A stretch of 11,078 bases of DNA from NCBI GenBank assembly GCA_947631315.1, contig CANRLA010000041.1:1-11078 (forward strand), in the 5' to 3' direction. Below, one piece after another: positions 1 through 7,030 of this stretch; positions within the stretch are counted from its first letter, which is position 1; every line of letters begins with the position of its first letter. The position numbers were made by a program, and so were the translations under genes. This DNA comes from an uncultured Clostridia bacterium. Its GTDB lineage: Bacteria > Bacillota > Clostridia > TANB77 > CAG-508. Under the pieces are notes generated by a model. That model had not been told where the DNA came from. It saw only the letters and a program-made list of their open reading frames with translations, and ran no database searches.

Positions 1-535
1 CAGGTGATAAATTTATTTGTCCATCTGATACACAGGTAAATGCCCCTGATTGATAAACAACTCCTGATACTGTATTTGGAAATAAACTGCTTTTTACTCT
101 ATTTAATATTACTGCTGCAACTGCAACTTGCCCTGTATAAGGCTCTCCTCTTGATTCTGCGTACACAAATCTACTTATTAAATTCAAATTACTAGAATTT
201 GTTGTTCCTGATGACCCTGAACTTGAATTTGATGAAGAATTATAAATACCTAAAGCCTGTAATGTCTTAGTTCCAGCAATTCCATCTGCTGTTAACCCAT
301 TTTTTCTTTGAAAATATTTTACTGCTGAAAGTGTTGCACTTCCATATATTCCATCAACACTTCCATTATAGTATCCCCAATTTTTTAGCTTGATTTGTAT
401 TTGCTTTACTTCATCTCCTCTTGAGCCATATTTAGAAAGCGCATAACTTTCCTGATTTCTCAACAGTATATTATAAGTAGTAAATAATATAATAGCTATT
501 AACAATAAAATTCCAACTTTATATTTATTTTTCAT
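1..535 (-). CDS. sleB: Spore cortex-lytic enzyme SleB, N-terminal part (cut by window edge)
   Basis: I translated this partial gene by hand; 178 residues are visible and the C-terminus lies beyond position 1. A short basic start and a hydrophobic segment (residues about 7-25) form a signal peptide or anchor. A peptidoglycan-binding domain of the PG_binding_1 type follows (about 35-97, with GSRGDEVKQIQ and DGIYGSATLSAVKYFQ), then a Ser/Asn/Gly linker (99-116) and the beginning of a Hydrolase_2 domain (from about 117, with YAESRGEPYTGQVAVAAVIL and QSGAFTCVSDGQI). In the SleB family the Glu in the SRGE stretch (here E131) is the expected catalytic residue of a lytic transglycosylase that degrades spore cortex during germination. 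It is made in the forespore, normally under sigma-G, and exported to the cortex. The start at 535 is preceded by GAGAGG at good spacing, but that site lies inside a hairpin (see 538-585). The call strongly implies a spore former. Confidence 0.93.
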   Translation of the reverse strand, partial: MKNKYKVGILLLIAIILFTTYNILLRNQESYALSKYGSRGDEVKQIQIKLKNWGYYNGSVDGIYGSATLSAVKYFQRKNGLTADGIAGTKTLQALGIYNSSSNSSSGSSGTTNSSNLNLISRFVYAESRGEPYTGQVAVAAVILNRVKSSLFPNTVSGVVYQSGAFTCVSDGQINLSP

Positions 536-537
536 AA

Positions 538-585
538 AAAATAACCTCTCCTTTAAATCACATTTTTTCCAAAAGAGGTTATTTT
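538..585 (-). terminator. Rho-independent terminator after fhs, overlapping the sleB ribosome binding site
   Basis: A perfect 12-bp inverted repeat (538-549 with 574-585; AAAATAACCTCT and its complement) encloses a 24-nt loop. Read on the minus strand, the 3' arm runs into six T residues that end directly before the sleB ATG. It sits 34 bases past the fhs stop codon, as expected for the end of the asp23-to-fhs operon. The 3' arm carries the GAGAGG that serves sleB, so the folded hairpin would also hide that site from ribosomes. Confidence 0.8.
545..554 (-). promoter_or_regulatory. Ribosome binding site of sleB, partly inside a hairpin
   Basis: On the minus strand this reads AAAGGAGAGG, with nine bases between the last G and the sleB ATG. 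Bases 545-549 belong to the 3' arm of the 538-585 hairpin and 550-554 to its loop, so access should depend on whether the hairpin is open. This is a structural inference from the sequence. Confidence 0.6.
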
Positions 586-618
586 ATACAATTAATTATA
601 ATTTGATAAACATAATTT

Positions 619-2268
619 TTAAAAAATTCCTATTATATTATGATTTTCATCTAAATCAATATTTTCAGCTGCTGGAACCTTTGGCAAACCTGGCATCGTC
701 ATTATTTTTCCAGTCTTTACTACAATAAATTCTGCTCCTGCTTTATATTCTACTGAGTTTACTGTTATTCTAAATGGTTTATCGCATAATAAATTCTTTT
801 GGTCATCTGATAAAGAGTATTGTGTTTTTGCAATACAAATTGGAACTTTTACATCACCAATTTTTTCTATTTGTTTTTCTGCTTCTTCTGTATAATCAAC
901 TCCTTCAGCACCATATATCACTTTTGCAACTTTTTCTATTTTTGTTTTTATGCTATCTTCTAATTCATAAGTATTTTTAAAGTTATGTGGTATTTCGCAT
1001 AATTTTACGACTTTTTCTGCTAAATCAGTGGCACCTTTTCCACCTTTTGCCCAGTTTTCAAGTAAGCTATATTTTATATTTTCTTTTTCCAAATATTTTG
1101 CCAAAATTTCTATTTCTTCATCTAAGTCATTTTCAAATTTATTTATTGCAACTATTGCATTTACTCCAAAACTTTTCATATTTTCTATATGTTTTAGCAA
1201 ATTGTGTATGCCTATATTTAATGCTTCTATATTTTTATTTGAACATTCTTCTTTGCTAGTTCCACCGTGATATTTTAATGCTCTCATTGTTGCAACTATT
1301 ACTACTGCGTCAGGTGAAATACCCATTTTTCTACACTTAATATTTAGGAATTTTTCTGCTCCTAAATCAGCTCCAAATCCTGCTTCTGTTACAACATAGT
1401 CTGCTAATTTTCTTGCCATTTTTGTTGCTATTACGCTATTGCAACCATGTGCTATATTTGCAAATGGTCCTCCATGAATTATAGCAGGGTTATGCTCTAA
1501 AGTTTGTACTATGTTTGGATTCATTGCATCTTTTAATATAACAAGCAAACTTCCTTCTGCTTTTAAGTCCCTGCAAGTTACTTCTTTGCCATCTTTGTTA
1601 TATCCAATTACAATATTTCCTAGTCGCCTTTTTAAATCGTCCAAGTCAGTTGCTAAGCAAAATATAGCCATTATCTCTGATGCAACTGTAATATCAAATC
1701 CATCTTCCCTTGGAACCATATTCTTTTCTTTAGATAAACCTATTTCTACTTTTCTTAAAGCTCTATCATTTAAATCAACGCATCTTTTCCATGTAACTTT
1801 TTCTATATTTAGACTATTTCCTTGAAAAATATGATTATCAATTATTGCGCTTAATAAATTATTTGCAGTTGTTATTGCATGAATATCACCTGTAAAATGT
1901 AGATTAATGTCTTCCATTGGAGCCACTTGTGAATAACCTCCTCCTGTTGCTCCTCCTTTAATTCCAAATACTGGTCCTAACGATGGCTCTCTTAATGCTA
2001 AAATAGAATTTTTTTCAATTTCATTTAGACCATCTGAAAGTCCTATTGATGCTGTTGTTTTTCCTTCCCCTAGAGGTGTTGGATTAATTGCTGTAACTAA
2101 TATAAGTTTTCCATCTTTTTTATCTTTTAATTTTTCAAAATAATCCAATGATATTTTAGCTTTATATTTTCCATACTGTTCAATATATTCTTCCGGAATA
2201 TTTAGTTTATCTGTAATTTCCGTTATTTTCTCAAGTTTCGTATTTCTCGCAATATCTATGTCTTTCAT
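619..2268 (-). CDS. fhs: Formate--tetrahydrofolate ligase
   Basis: This enzyme (549 aa, close to the usual 550-560) makes 10-formyltetrahydrofolate from formate, tetrahydrofolate and ATP. It feeds purine and formyl-methionine synthesis and, in acetogens, the methyl branch of the Wood-Ljungdahl pathway. The ATP-binding P-loop TPLGEGKTT is at residues 64-72. The conserved stretch REPSLGPVFGIKGGATGGG follows at 93-111, and the family pattern continues to the C-terminus (KIMTMPGLPKVPAAENIDLD). The start at 2268 has AGGAGG six bases upstream and leaves a 15-base gap after xseB, so it should be the last gene of the asp23-to-fhs operon. In many Firmicutes the one-carbon gene beside xseA is folD; here fhs holds a similar place. 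The protein looks full length and intact. Its presence alone does not prove acetogenesis. Confidence 0.97.
   Translation of the reverse strand: MKDIDIARNTKLEKITEITDKLNIPEEYIEQYGKYKAKISLDYFEKLKDKKDGKLILVTAINPTPLGEGKTTASIGLSDGLNEIEKNSILALREPSLGPVFGIKGGATGGGYSQVAPMEDINLHFTGDIHAITTANNLLSAIIDNHIFQGNSLNIEKVTWKRCVDLNDRALRKVEIGLSKEKNMVPREDGFDITVASEIMAIFCLATDLDDLKRRLGNIVIGYNKDGKEVTCRDLKAEGSLLVILKDAMNPNIVQTLEHNPAIIHGGPFANIAHGCNSVIATKMARKLADYVVTEAGFGADLGAEKFLNIKCRKMGISPDAVVIVATMRALKYHGGTSKEECSNKNIEALNIGIHNLLKHIENMKSFGVNAIVAINKFENDLDEEIEILAKYLEKENIKYSLLENWAKGGKGATDLAEKVVKLCEIPHNFKNTYELEDSIKTKIEKVAKVIYGAEGVDYTEEAEKQIEKIGDVKVPICIAKTQYSLSDDQKNLLCDKPFRITVNSVEYKAGAEFIVVKTGKIMTMPGLPKVPAAENIDLDENHNIIGIF
636..667 (-). 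promoter_or_regulatory. Possible sigma-G-type promoter for sleB inside the fhs 3' end
   Basis: On the minus strand, CATAATA (636-642) matches the sigma-G -10 pattern CATnnTA. It lies 17 bp downstream of TGAAAATA (660-667), a weak match to a sigma-F/G -35 element. sleB is a known sigma-G gene in Bacillus subtilis, and this is the only such pair I found between the fhs terminator and the gene end. Such short AT-rich matches arise easily by chance in this genome. Confidence 0.3.
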
Positions 2269-2283
2269 AGGTTTCCTCCTTTT

Positions 2284-2502
2284 TTACTCATTATCTACCG
2301 AAAAATCTTTTTCTTCCCCATTTATTAGAACTGTTATTTTCTTTTCAGCATTTTGTAAAATTTCATTGCATTTCTTAGATAATTCCATGCCATCTTCAAA
2401 CTTTTTAACGGATTCATCTAAACTTAAATCTTCACTTTCAAGTTCGTCTGCAATTTTTTCTAATTTTTCCATTGCATCTTCAAAGTTAATTTCTTCTTTC
2501 AT
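2284..2502 (-). CDS. xseB: Exodeoxyribonuclease VII small subunit
   Basis: XseB is the small subunit that joins in several copies to XseA to form exonuclease VII, a cytoplasmic nuclease that degrades single-stranded DNA into short oligonucleotides during repair. The 72-residue product from the start at 2502 shows the family pattern NFEDAMEKLEKIADELESEDLSLDESVKKFEDGMEL, predicted to form a helical hairpin, followed by a short acidic tail. I prefer ATG at 2502 because GAGG lies just upstream and the protein then begins with the usual MKEEINFE. The frame stays open to a GTG at 2523 (79 residues), but that start has no good ribosome binding site. xseA ends 77 bases upstream and fhs begins 15 bases downstream. 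Confidence 0.92.
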   Translation of the reverse strand: MKEEINFEDAMEKLEKIADELESEDLSLDESVKKFEDGMELSKKCNEILQNAEKKITVLINGEEKDFSVDNE

Positions 2503-2579
2503 TTGCCTCAACCCTTTCATCACTTTAATTTTATTTTATTCTATAAATATTTTTCTAATTAATCTTTTGCTACATCTAA

Positions 2580-3791
2580 TTACTTATTTTCATTTTTCGT
2601 TTTTTCCATCACATTTGCCTTTACATTACCATCAATATACTTTAATTCAATTGTATCTCCTACATTTATTTCATGTGCAGTTTTTATTATTTTTCCATTT
2701 ATTTCTGATATTGTATATCCTCTAGCAATTATTTTCATAGGGCTTAAAGCATCTATTTTGGTTGCATTTTGGCTTAATTTTAATTTTGCTTTATTTAATA
2801 CATTATTAATATTTGAATTTAGTTTTTTTACTAAATTATCTATCAAAATATATTTTTCATTTATTTTTTGCATAGGCTCTTTAAACACTCTTCTTGCCAT
2901 ACATTTTTCATATCTTAGATTCATTAATTGTATTTTTCTTTTCAATGATGTTTTATACCTGTTTTCATATGTAGAAATTGTATATTTTACATCTTCTATA
3001 TTAGGTACTGCAAGCTCTGCTGCTGCCGATGGAGTTGGTGCTCTTAAATCTGCTACGAAATCTGCTATTGTAAAATCTGTTTCATGTCCAACTGCAGAAA
3101 TTATTGGTATTTCTGATTCATATATTGCATACGCTAAACTCTCTTCGTTAAATGGCCATAAATCTTCTAAGGAACCTCCACCTCTTCCAAGAATTATAAC
3201 ATCCGCTAACTTTTTCTCATTAAACTCTTTTATTCCTCTAATAATGTCTTTTTCTGCTCCCGGTCCTTGAACTGGCACTGGAATAAGTCTTATATGAACA
3301 TTAGGATTTCTTCTTGTACCAACATTAATTATATCTCTTATGACTGCCCCTGTAGAAGAGGTTAAAACTCCTATAGTCTCAGGAAACATTGGTATTTTCT
3401 TTTTATGTTCTTTATTAAATAAGCCTTCTTCTTCTAATTTTGATTTTAGCTTTTCATATTTTTCATAAAGTGAACCTATTCCGTCTTCTTTCATTGCCTT
3501 TACATAAATTTGATACACTCCATCTCTTTCAAACACAGAAACAGAGCCCAAGACGCAAACTTTCATTCCATCCTTGGGCGTAAAATTTAAGTATCCTGCA
3601 TAACTTTTAAACATAATACATTTTATAAGAGATTTTTCATCTTTTAATGTAAAATACATATGTCCTGTATAATGTAATTTAAAGTTTGAGATTTCACCTT
3701 TTACATATACATTATTTAAAAATTCATCACCATCTATTTTATTTTTTATGTATTTATTTAGTTCTTCAACAGTTATTGGTTTTATATCCAT
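2580..3791 (-). CDS. xseA: Exodeoxyribonuclease VII large subunit
   Basis: This is the catalytic subunit of exonuclease VII (403 aa, within the usual 400-450). An N-terminal OB-fold, which binds single-stranded DNA, covers about residues 5-100 (VYVKGEISNFKLHYTGHMYF). The catalytic domain begins near residue 130 and carries the family signatures GRGGGSLEDLWPFNEE (202-217), GHETD (235-239) and RAPTPSAAAE (250-259). A long basic helical region (about 275-345) follows and matches the coiled-coil part that contacts XseB. The start at 3791 has AAAGG upstream and gives the typical N-terminus. The partner gene xseB follows directly. Nothing looks broken. The 108-base gap upstream, between nusB and this gene, holds short AT-rich tandem repeats. 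Confidence 0.97.
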   Translation of the reverse strand: MDIKPITVEELNKYIKNKIDGDEFLNNVYVKGEISNFKLHYTGHMYFTLKDEKSLIKCIMFKSYAGYLNFTPKDGMKVCVLGSVSVFERDGVYQIYVKAMKEDGIGSLYEKYEKLKSKLEEEGLFNKEHKKKIPMFPETIGVLTSSTGAVIRDIINVGTRRNPNVHIRLIPVPVQGPGAEKDIIRGIKEFNEKKLADVIILGRGGGSLEDLWPFNEESLAYAIYESEIPIISAVGHETDFTIADFVADLRAPTPSAAAELAVPNIEDVKYTISTYENRYKTSLKRKIQLMNLRYEKCMARRVFKEPMQKINEKYILIDNLVKKLNSNINNVLNKAKLKLSQNATKIDALSPMKIIARGYTISEINGKIIKTAHEINVGDTIELKYIDGNVKANVMEKTKNENK

Positions 3792-3833
3792 TCACTACTT
3801 ACCTTTTTAGTTAATTTTTTATTTATTTCTATT

Positions 3834-3893
3834 TACTTTTTAATATTTCTAAATAACTTTTTATATTACTATATAACTTTTTATATTTTTCAA
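3834..3893. repeat. Three imperfect 20-bp tandem repeats between nusB and xseA
   Basis: Three consecutive 20-base units (3834-3853, 3854-3873, 3874-3893) share the core T(A)ACTTTTTATATT. The second and third are nearly identical over their first 15 bases, and the first is more diverged. They fill most of the gap between the nusB stop and the xseA start. No function is evident; slippage in AT-rich DNA is the simplest origin. Confidence 0.6.
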
Positions 3894-3899
3894 TTATAT

Positions 3900-4316
3900 T
3901 TAATTATTTTCAATATATTTTTTTACTATACTTGCAAGAACTCCATTAATAAATGATTTTGAAGAATCATCACCATACATTTTAGCAAGTTCTACAACCT
4001 CATTAATTACAACCTTATATGGTAATTTTGTATATATAATTTCATATATACCTAATTTAAGCAAAGTTAAATCGATTTTAGAAATTCTTGATATCGTCCA
4101 GTCATCTTTTATATTTTGCTTTATTTTTTCTTCGATGTCTTCATTGTTTTCCATAATTCCTTTAATTGTATCTTCAATGTAACTTGTCGCATCTTTATCA
4201 GTTATTTCTTCTTCATCTAAAAAAATTTTTATTTGCTCGTCAACATCTGCATTTTTTGATATTTGCATACTATATAATAATTTAAATGATTCTTCCCTCG
4301 TCTTAGACCTATTCAT
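3900..4316 (-). CDS. nusB: Transcription antitermination factor NusB
   Basis: NusB binds NusE (ribosomal protein S10) and boxA RNA to form the antitermination complex that helps RNA polymerase finish ribosomal RNA operons. The 138-residue product has the usual size. It shows the basic N-terminus MNRSKTREESFKLLYSMQ (RNA-binding side), the central DLTLLKLGIYEIIY helix, and the conserved end VVINEVVELAKMYGDDSSKSFINGVL. The start at 4316 is preceded by AGGGG at good spacing. It lies 26 bases after the DUF2273 gene and ahead of xseA. This order from envelope-stress genes to nusB is common in clostridia, and the gene appears to share their transcript. Confidence 0.96.
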   Translation of the reverse strand: MNRSKTREESFKLLYSMQISKNADVDEQIKIFLDEEEITDKDATSYIEDTIKGIMENNEDIEEKIKQNIKDDWTISRISKIDLTLLKLGIYEIIYTKLPYKVVINEVVELAKMYGDDSSKSFINGVLASIVKKYIENN

Positions 4317-4342
4317 TATTACCCCTTTTATATCTATTGTTT

Positions 4343-4546
4343 TTACATTTTATCTACAAATTCTTTTAATTTTTCTTTAACTTTGCTTTTGTTATGTTGG
4401 AAGTAGTTTCCAGCCCATATTCCAATAAAAACTAATACTATTCCTACTATAATTCTGTATAAACCAGTGCAAGCTAATATTAATGCAATAATACCACCTA
4501 CAATTCCGCCCCAGTATTTAGTTAAAAAATTTTTAAATTCTTCCAT
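4343..4546 (-). CDS. DUF2273 small integral membrane protein
   Basis: A 67-residue protein with a short charged start (MEEFKNFLTKYW), two closely spaced hydrophobic segments (about 12-30 and 31-47, glycine-rich: GGIVGGIIALIL and GIVLVFIGIWAG) and a basic C-terminal tail (HNKSKVKEKLKEFVDKM). Size, layout and position next to amaP match the DUF2273 family, which accompanies Asp23/Gls24 and AmaP in many Firmicutes, including Staphylococcus aureus. Its biochemical role is not known; an accessory role in the membrane-bound Asp23 complex is inferred from gene order. The ribosome binding site is poor: AAAGGA lies about 12 bases before the ATG, which may keep expression below that of its neighbours. 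Confidence 0.85.
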   Translation of the reverse strand: MEEFKNFLTKYWGGIVGGIIALILACTGLYRIIVGIVLVFIGIWAGNYFQHNKSKVKEKLKEFVDKM

Positions 4547-4620
4547 TTATTTATGTTTTCCTTTCATTCGCTTTTAATAATATCTATTTTTCTAGTTATT
4601 TAAATTTTATTACTCTTTTA

Positions 4621-5289
4621 TTATTTGCTTTTATTTTTTGTGTCTACTTTTTTATTTGATATATTAGCATTTGGCTTTTTAGAATTGCTTTTTGTTTCAC
4701 TTGTAGTAGATTCTTTCTTTTCTTCTAATTCACTTTCATCAGCTTCTAAAAGATAATCCTCAACATTTCTTACTCTTACATTAACTGATTCTATTTCTAA
4801 ATCTGTTGCATCTTTTATTGCTTTTTTTATTTTTATTTGCAATCTAGAAGACGTATCCTTTATCACTGTTCCTTTTGTTACATCTATTGAAACACTTATA
4901 ACAATATTATTTTCTTTGGTAATTGTTACTCCTATTGATGAATCAGTAATATTAGAAAAACTATTTATAACACCTTGAGCCATATTTTTTAATGTTTCTA
5001 CTGTTATTAAAAGTCGTCCATCTTCGTTTTGTAATAATATTCCATCATCACTTTCTTGGTTTTCATCTTTAACGTCCGTGAAGAAAATACATCTTATTGC
5101 TAAAAGTATTAAGAATACACACACTCCAATCATTATATAAGTATAAGTACTTGATAATAATACTTTTCCAATTAAAATACTAAATATTGTTGATTCCATC
5201 CATCCAAATGCAATCAAACATAATACAATTGATATTACTAATACTATTAAAGAAAATAAAGCAAGTCCTAGTTTTTCTAAAAATTTCAT
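4621..5289 (-). CDS. amaP: AmaP-type membrane anchor for Asp23 (Asp23/Gls24 family)
   Basis: The 222-residue protein has two transmembrane segments (about 8-29 and 48-70), then a cytoplasmic Asp23-like domain (about 85-176, with TVETLKNMAQGVIN and DLEIESVNVRVRNVEDYLLEAD) and a hydrophilic tail rich in Lys, Ser, Thr and Asn (188-222). This layout is that of AmaP, which in Staphylococcus aureus anchors the abundant protein Asp23 to the membrane. The start at 5289 has AAGAGG upstream at good spacing. It follows asp23 after a 118-base gap containing a strong hairpin (5306-5340) and precedes the DUF2273 gene by 74 bases. The tail is low in complexity and probably disordered. Family assignment is firm; the role in this organism is inferred from the S. 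aureus case. Confidence 0.87.
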   Translation of the reverse strand: MKFLEKLGLALFSLIVLVISIVLCLIAFGWMESTIFSILIGKVLLSSTYTYIMIGVCVFLILLAIRCIFFTDVKDENQESDDGILLQNEDGRLLITVETLKNMAQGVINSFSNITDSSIGVTITKENNIVISVSIDVTKGTVIKDTSSRLQIKIKKAIKDATDLEIESVNVRVRNVEDYLLEADESELEEKKESTTSETKSNSKKPNANISNKKVDTKNKSK

Positions 5290-5305
5290 TTTTTACCTCT
5301 TATCC

Positions 5306-5340
5306 TTAAGAAGTTTTCATAACTTTTAAAAACTTCTTAA
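5306..5340. repeat. Perfect 12-bp inverted repeat (hairpin) between asp23 and amaP
   Basis: TTAAGAAGTTTT (5306-5317) and its exact complement (5329-5340) enclose an 11-base loop. In the minus-strand transcript the hairpin ends 16 bases before the amaP start codon and just before its ribosome binding site, with no U-run after it. It is therefore not an ordinary terminator for asp23. Read on the plus strand it is followed by TTTTT, but no plus-strand gene leads into it. An mRNA processing or stability element is a plausible role. Confidence 0.7.
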
Positions 5341-5407
5341 TTTTTATCTAATTAACTAATTTAATTTCATAAAATCTTTTAATTTTTATTTTTTTATATT
5401 ATTCAAT

Positions 5408-5923
5408 TTATTTCTTCTTTGTTACTTTTTTAGCAGGTTGTTTTTTAGTTTCTTCTATTTTATTTTCCTTCTTCTCTTCTTTTTTTGTTTCTTTAGTAGT
5501 TTCTTCTTTTACTTCTACTTTCTTTTTATTAGCAGTTGTACTTACTCCTTGTACGTGTACATTTACTTCTTCTACTACTAAACCTGTCATATTTTCTACT
5601 GATTTTTTTACTCTTTTTTGAATTTCAAAAGCAACCTCTGGTATTCTTGCTCCATATTCAACAATAATATTTACATCTATTTTAGTTGATTTTCCTGTTA
5701 TATCTACTTTAATTCCTTTTGACATATTTTTCTTTCCGCTAAGTACTTCAGATATACCTCCTGCAAATCCTCCAGCCATATCTGAAACACCTGGAACTTC
5801 AGATGCTGCAATTCCTGCAACTACTGCTACAACATCGTCTGATATTTGTATGTTATTTTCTGATGTTTCCATCTTATCATCTACTTTTTTTTCTTTTAAT
5901 TCTTCTTTCTTTTCCTCACTCAT
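5408..5923 (-). CDS. Asp23/Gls24 family envelope stress response protein
   Basis: A 171-residue cytoplasmic protein with a charged N-terminus (1-24), an Asp23 domain (about 25-130; ISDDVVAVVAGIAASEVPGV, VDITGKSTKIDVNIIVEYGA, VEEVNVHVQGV) and a Lys/Glu/Thr-rich tail (133-171) that ends in KKVTKKK. Asp23 of Staphylococcus aureus is a very abundant protein held at the membrane by AmaP and linked to cell-envelope stress. The downstream amaP and DUF2273 genes make the same role likely here. AGGAGG lies seven bases before the ATG and an extended -10 promoter lies about 35 bases further up, so this is probably the first gene of its operon. Clostridia often carry several Asp23 paralogues, so a specific name such as asp23 or yqhY would be a guess. 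Confidence 0.9.
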   Translation of the reverse strand: MSEEKKEELKEKKVDDKMETSENNIQISDDVVAVVAGIAASEVPGVSDMAGGFAGGISEVLSGKKNMSKGIKVDITGKSTKIDVNIIVEYGARIPEVAFEIQKRVKKSVENMTGLVVEEVNVHVQGVSTTANKKKVEVKEETTKETKKEEKKENKIEETKKQPAKKVTKKK

Positions 5924-5957
5924 ATTAAAACCTCCTATATTAGTTTATGATATTCTA

Positions 5958-5986
5958 AGTATAACAATATATACACATTTTTACAA
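5958..5986 (-). promoter_or_regulatory. Promoter of the asp23-to-fhs operon (sigma-A type, extended -10)
   Basis: On the minus strand, TTGTAA (5981-5986) and TATACT (5958-5963) are separated by exactly 17 bases. The -10 is preceded by TGT, giving an extended -10 element (TGnTATACT). Transcription should start near 5951, giving an untranslated leader of about 28 bases that contains the AGGAGG of the Asp23 gene. It lies after the terminator at 6069-6091, so it should drive an independent unit. Confidence 0.6.
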
Positions 5987-6068
5987 GTATTTTTTTACAA
6001 ATTGATTTAAAAATTGATTTTACTTTTTCACTTGAATAAAAAATAAATATTGCTTATTTTTTCAAAAA

Positions 6069-6091
6069 AATAGATTCATTTAGAACCTATT
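6069..6091 (-). terminator. Rho-independent terminator ending the TetR/glycosyltransferase/acyltransferase operon
   Basis: On the minus strand, AATAGGTTC and GAATCTATT form a 9-bp stem (one G-U pair) around a 5-base loop, followed by a run of T residues (6064-6068 and the stem end). It begins one base after the stop codon of the acyltransferase gene at 6093. It separates the operon upstream from the asp23 promoter. Confidence 0.75.
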
Positions 6092-6092
6092 T

Positions 6093-6983
6093 TTACTTTT
6101 TTATTAGAACCTTTTCTTTTGATTTTTCTTTATATCCAGCTATATCTTCATCTGAAAATTCATAGCTCATTTCTTTTCCATAAGCCTTTTCATAAGCTTC
6201 TTTTTTTAGCTCATAATCCTTATCGTGCATCATTATCTTATTTTCTTTTAATGATTTATCTTTATTTGGATATATTGGAGGCATAATATGAAGTATAAAT
6301 TTTAATTTATTAAATCCATCTTCTTCATATTCTCCTGATTTTTCTTTCATTTCCACAAAACAAGGTATAATTGGAACTTCAAATTTTGCTGCTAAATGGT
6401 ATGCTCCTATTTTTAAATTTCTAACTTTTCTATAATTAAACCACATTTCTTCTTCAGGATAAATTAATATTAAGTTGTTATTTTTTAATAACTTTTCAAT
6501 AGCTGGCATAAATTTTTTTTCATTATATTCTTTATCTGAATTTATAGGAATTGTATTAAAATAATTCATTATAAATCCAAATAATCCATCCATTGCTAGG
6601 TTATTGTCATCTATTACTATATTAAATTTTTTATACATCCCAACCTTTTTTATTGCATAAATTATTGGGGTACTATCTTTTGGGCTAAAATGATTAGATG
6701 TTATTATTGCTCCTGTATCTATGTTTTCAATATTTTCTAATCCTACGATTTCAGTATCTTGATTAAATTCATTCACAAAATTATTTATAATTTTTCTAAC
6801 TATCTTATTTTTAATTTTATTTATTGGATTCTTTTTAAAAATATCAAAATTATTAGTTTTCTCTTCTAATATTTTTTTATCAATGTTAGGGTCTCCAATT
6901 TCAACTTTAGAATTTAGATTATTTTCAACAAGACATTTTTTTATATTTTCAATAACAGCTAATCTTTCTTTATCCTTTTCCAC
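6093..6983 (-). CDS. PlsC-like lysophospholipid acyltransferase family protein
   Basis: A 296-residue protein with the PlsC/LPLAT fold pattern. The catalytic HX4D motif is NHFSPKD (residues 97-103, His98 and Asp103). A substrate-binding stretch TIPINSD lies at 144-150 and PEEEMWFNYRKVRNLKIGA at 176-194. Such enzymes move an acyl chain from acyl-ACP, acyl-phosphate or acyl-CoA to a hydroxyl of a lysophospholipid or glycolipid at the inner membrane face. The first 90 residues are long for a PlsC protein and have no clear membrane span. The start at 6983 is a GTG with AGGGG upstream. It is the last gene of the operon and its stop is followed at once by a terminator. The two glycosyltransferases and second acyltransferase upstream suggest a glycolipid substrate rather than routine phosphatidic acid synthesis, but the substrate cannot be read from sequence. 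Confidence 0.82.
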   Translation of the reverse strand: MEKDKERLAVIENIKKCLVENNLNSKVEIGDPNIDKKILEEKTNNFDIFKKNPINKIKNKIVRKIINNFVNEFNQDTEIVGLENIENIDTGAIITSNHFSPKDSTPIIYAIKKVGMYKKFNIVIDDNNLAMDGLFGFIMNYFNTIPINSDKEYNEKKFMPAIEKLLKNNNLILIYPEEEMWFNYRKVRNLKIGAYHLAAKFEVPIIPCFVEMKEKSGEYEEDGFNKLKFILHIMPPIYPNKDKSLKENKIMMHDKDYELKKEAYEKAYGKEMSYEFSDEDIAGYKEKSKEKVLIKK

Positions 6984-7030
6984 TTTTTACCCCTTATTTG
7001 TAAAATTCAATTATTTTATGTACTTTAATT

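Noticed and set aside
774..1825. Several plus-strand open frames opposite fhs
   Set aside because: All lie within the fhs gene, whose product is full length and typical; the frames overlap each other and have the Phe/Leu-rich composition of antisense frames.
2258..3270. Plus-strand open frames of 155 and 170 codons opposite xseB and xseA
   Set aside because: They are the antisense shadows of well-supported genes with strong family motifs; their translations are rich in Phe, Leu and Ser, as expected from complementing AT-rich coding DNA, and match no family I know.
3834..3893. CRISPR-like array
   Set aside because: The units are directly adjacent, imperfect and without spacers; there are no cas genes in the window.
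5306..5340. Terminator after asp23
   Set aside because: In the minus-strand direction the hairpin is followed by GGATAAGAGG, not by a U-run, so intrinsic termination of asp23 there is unlikely.
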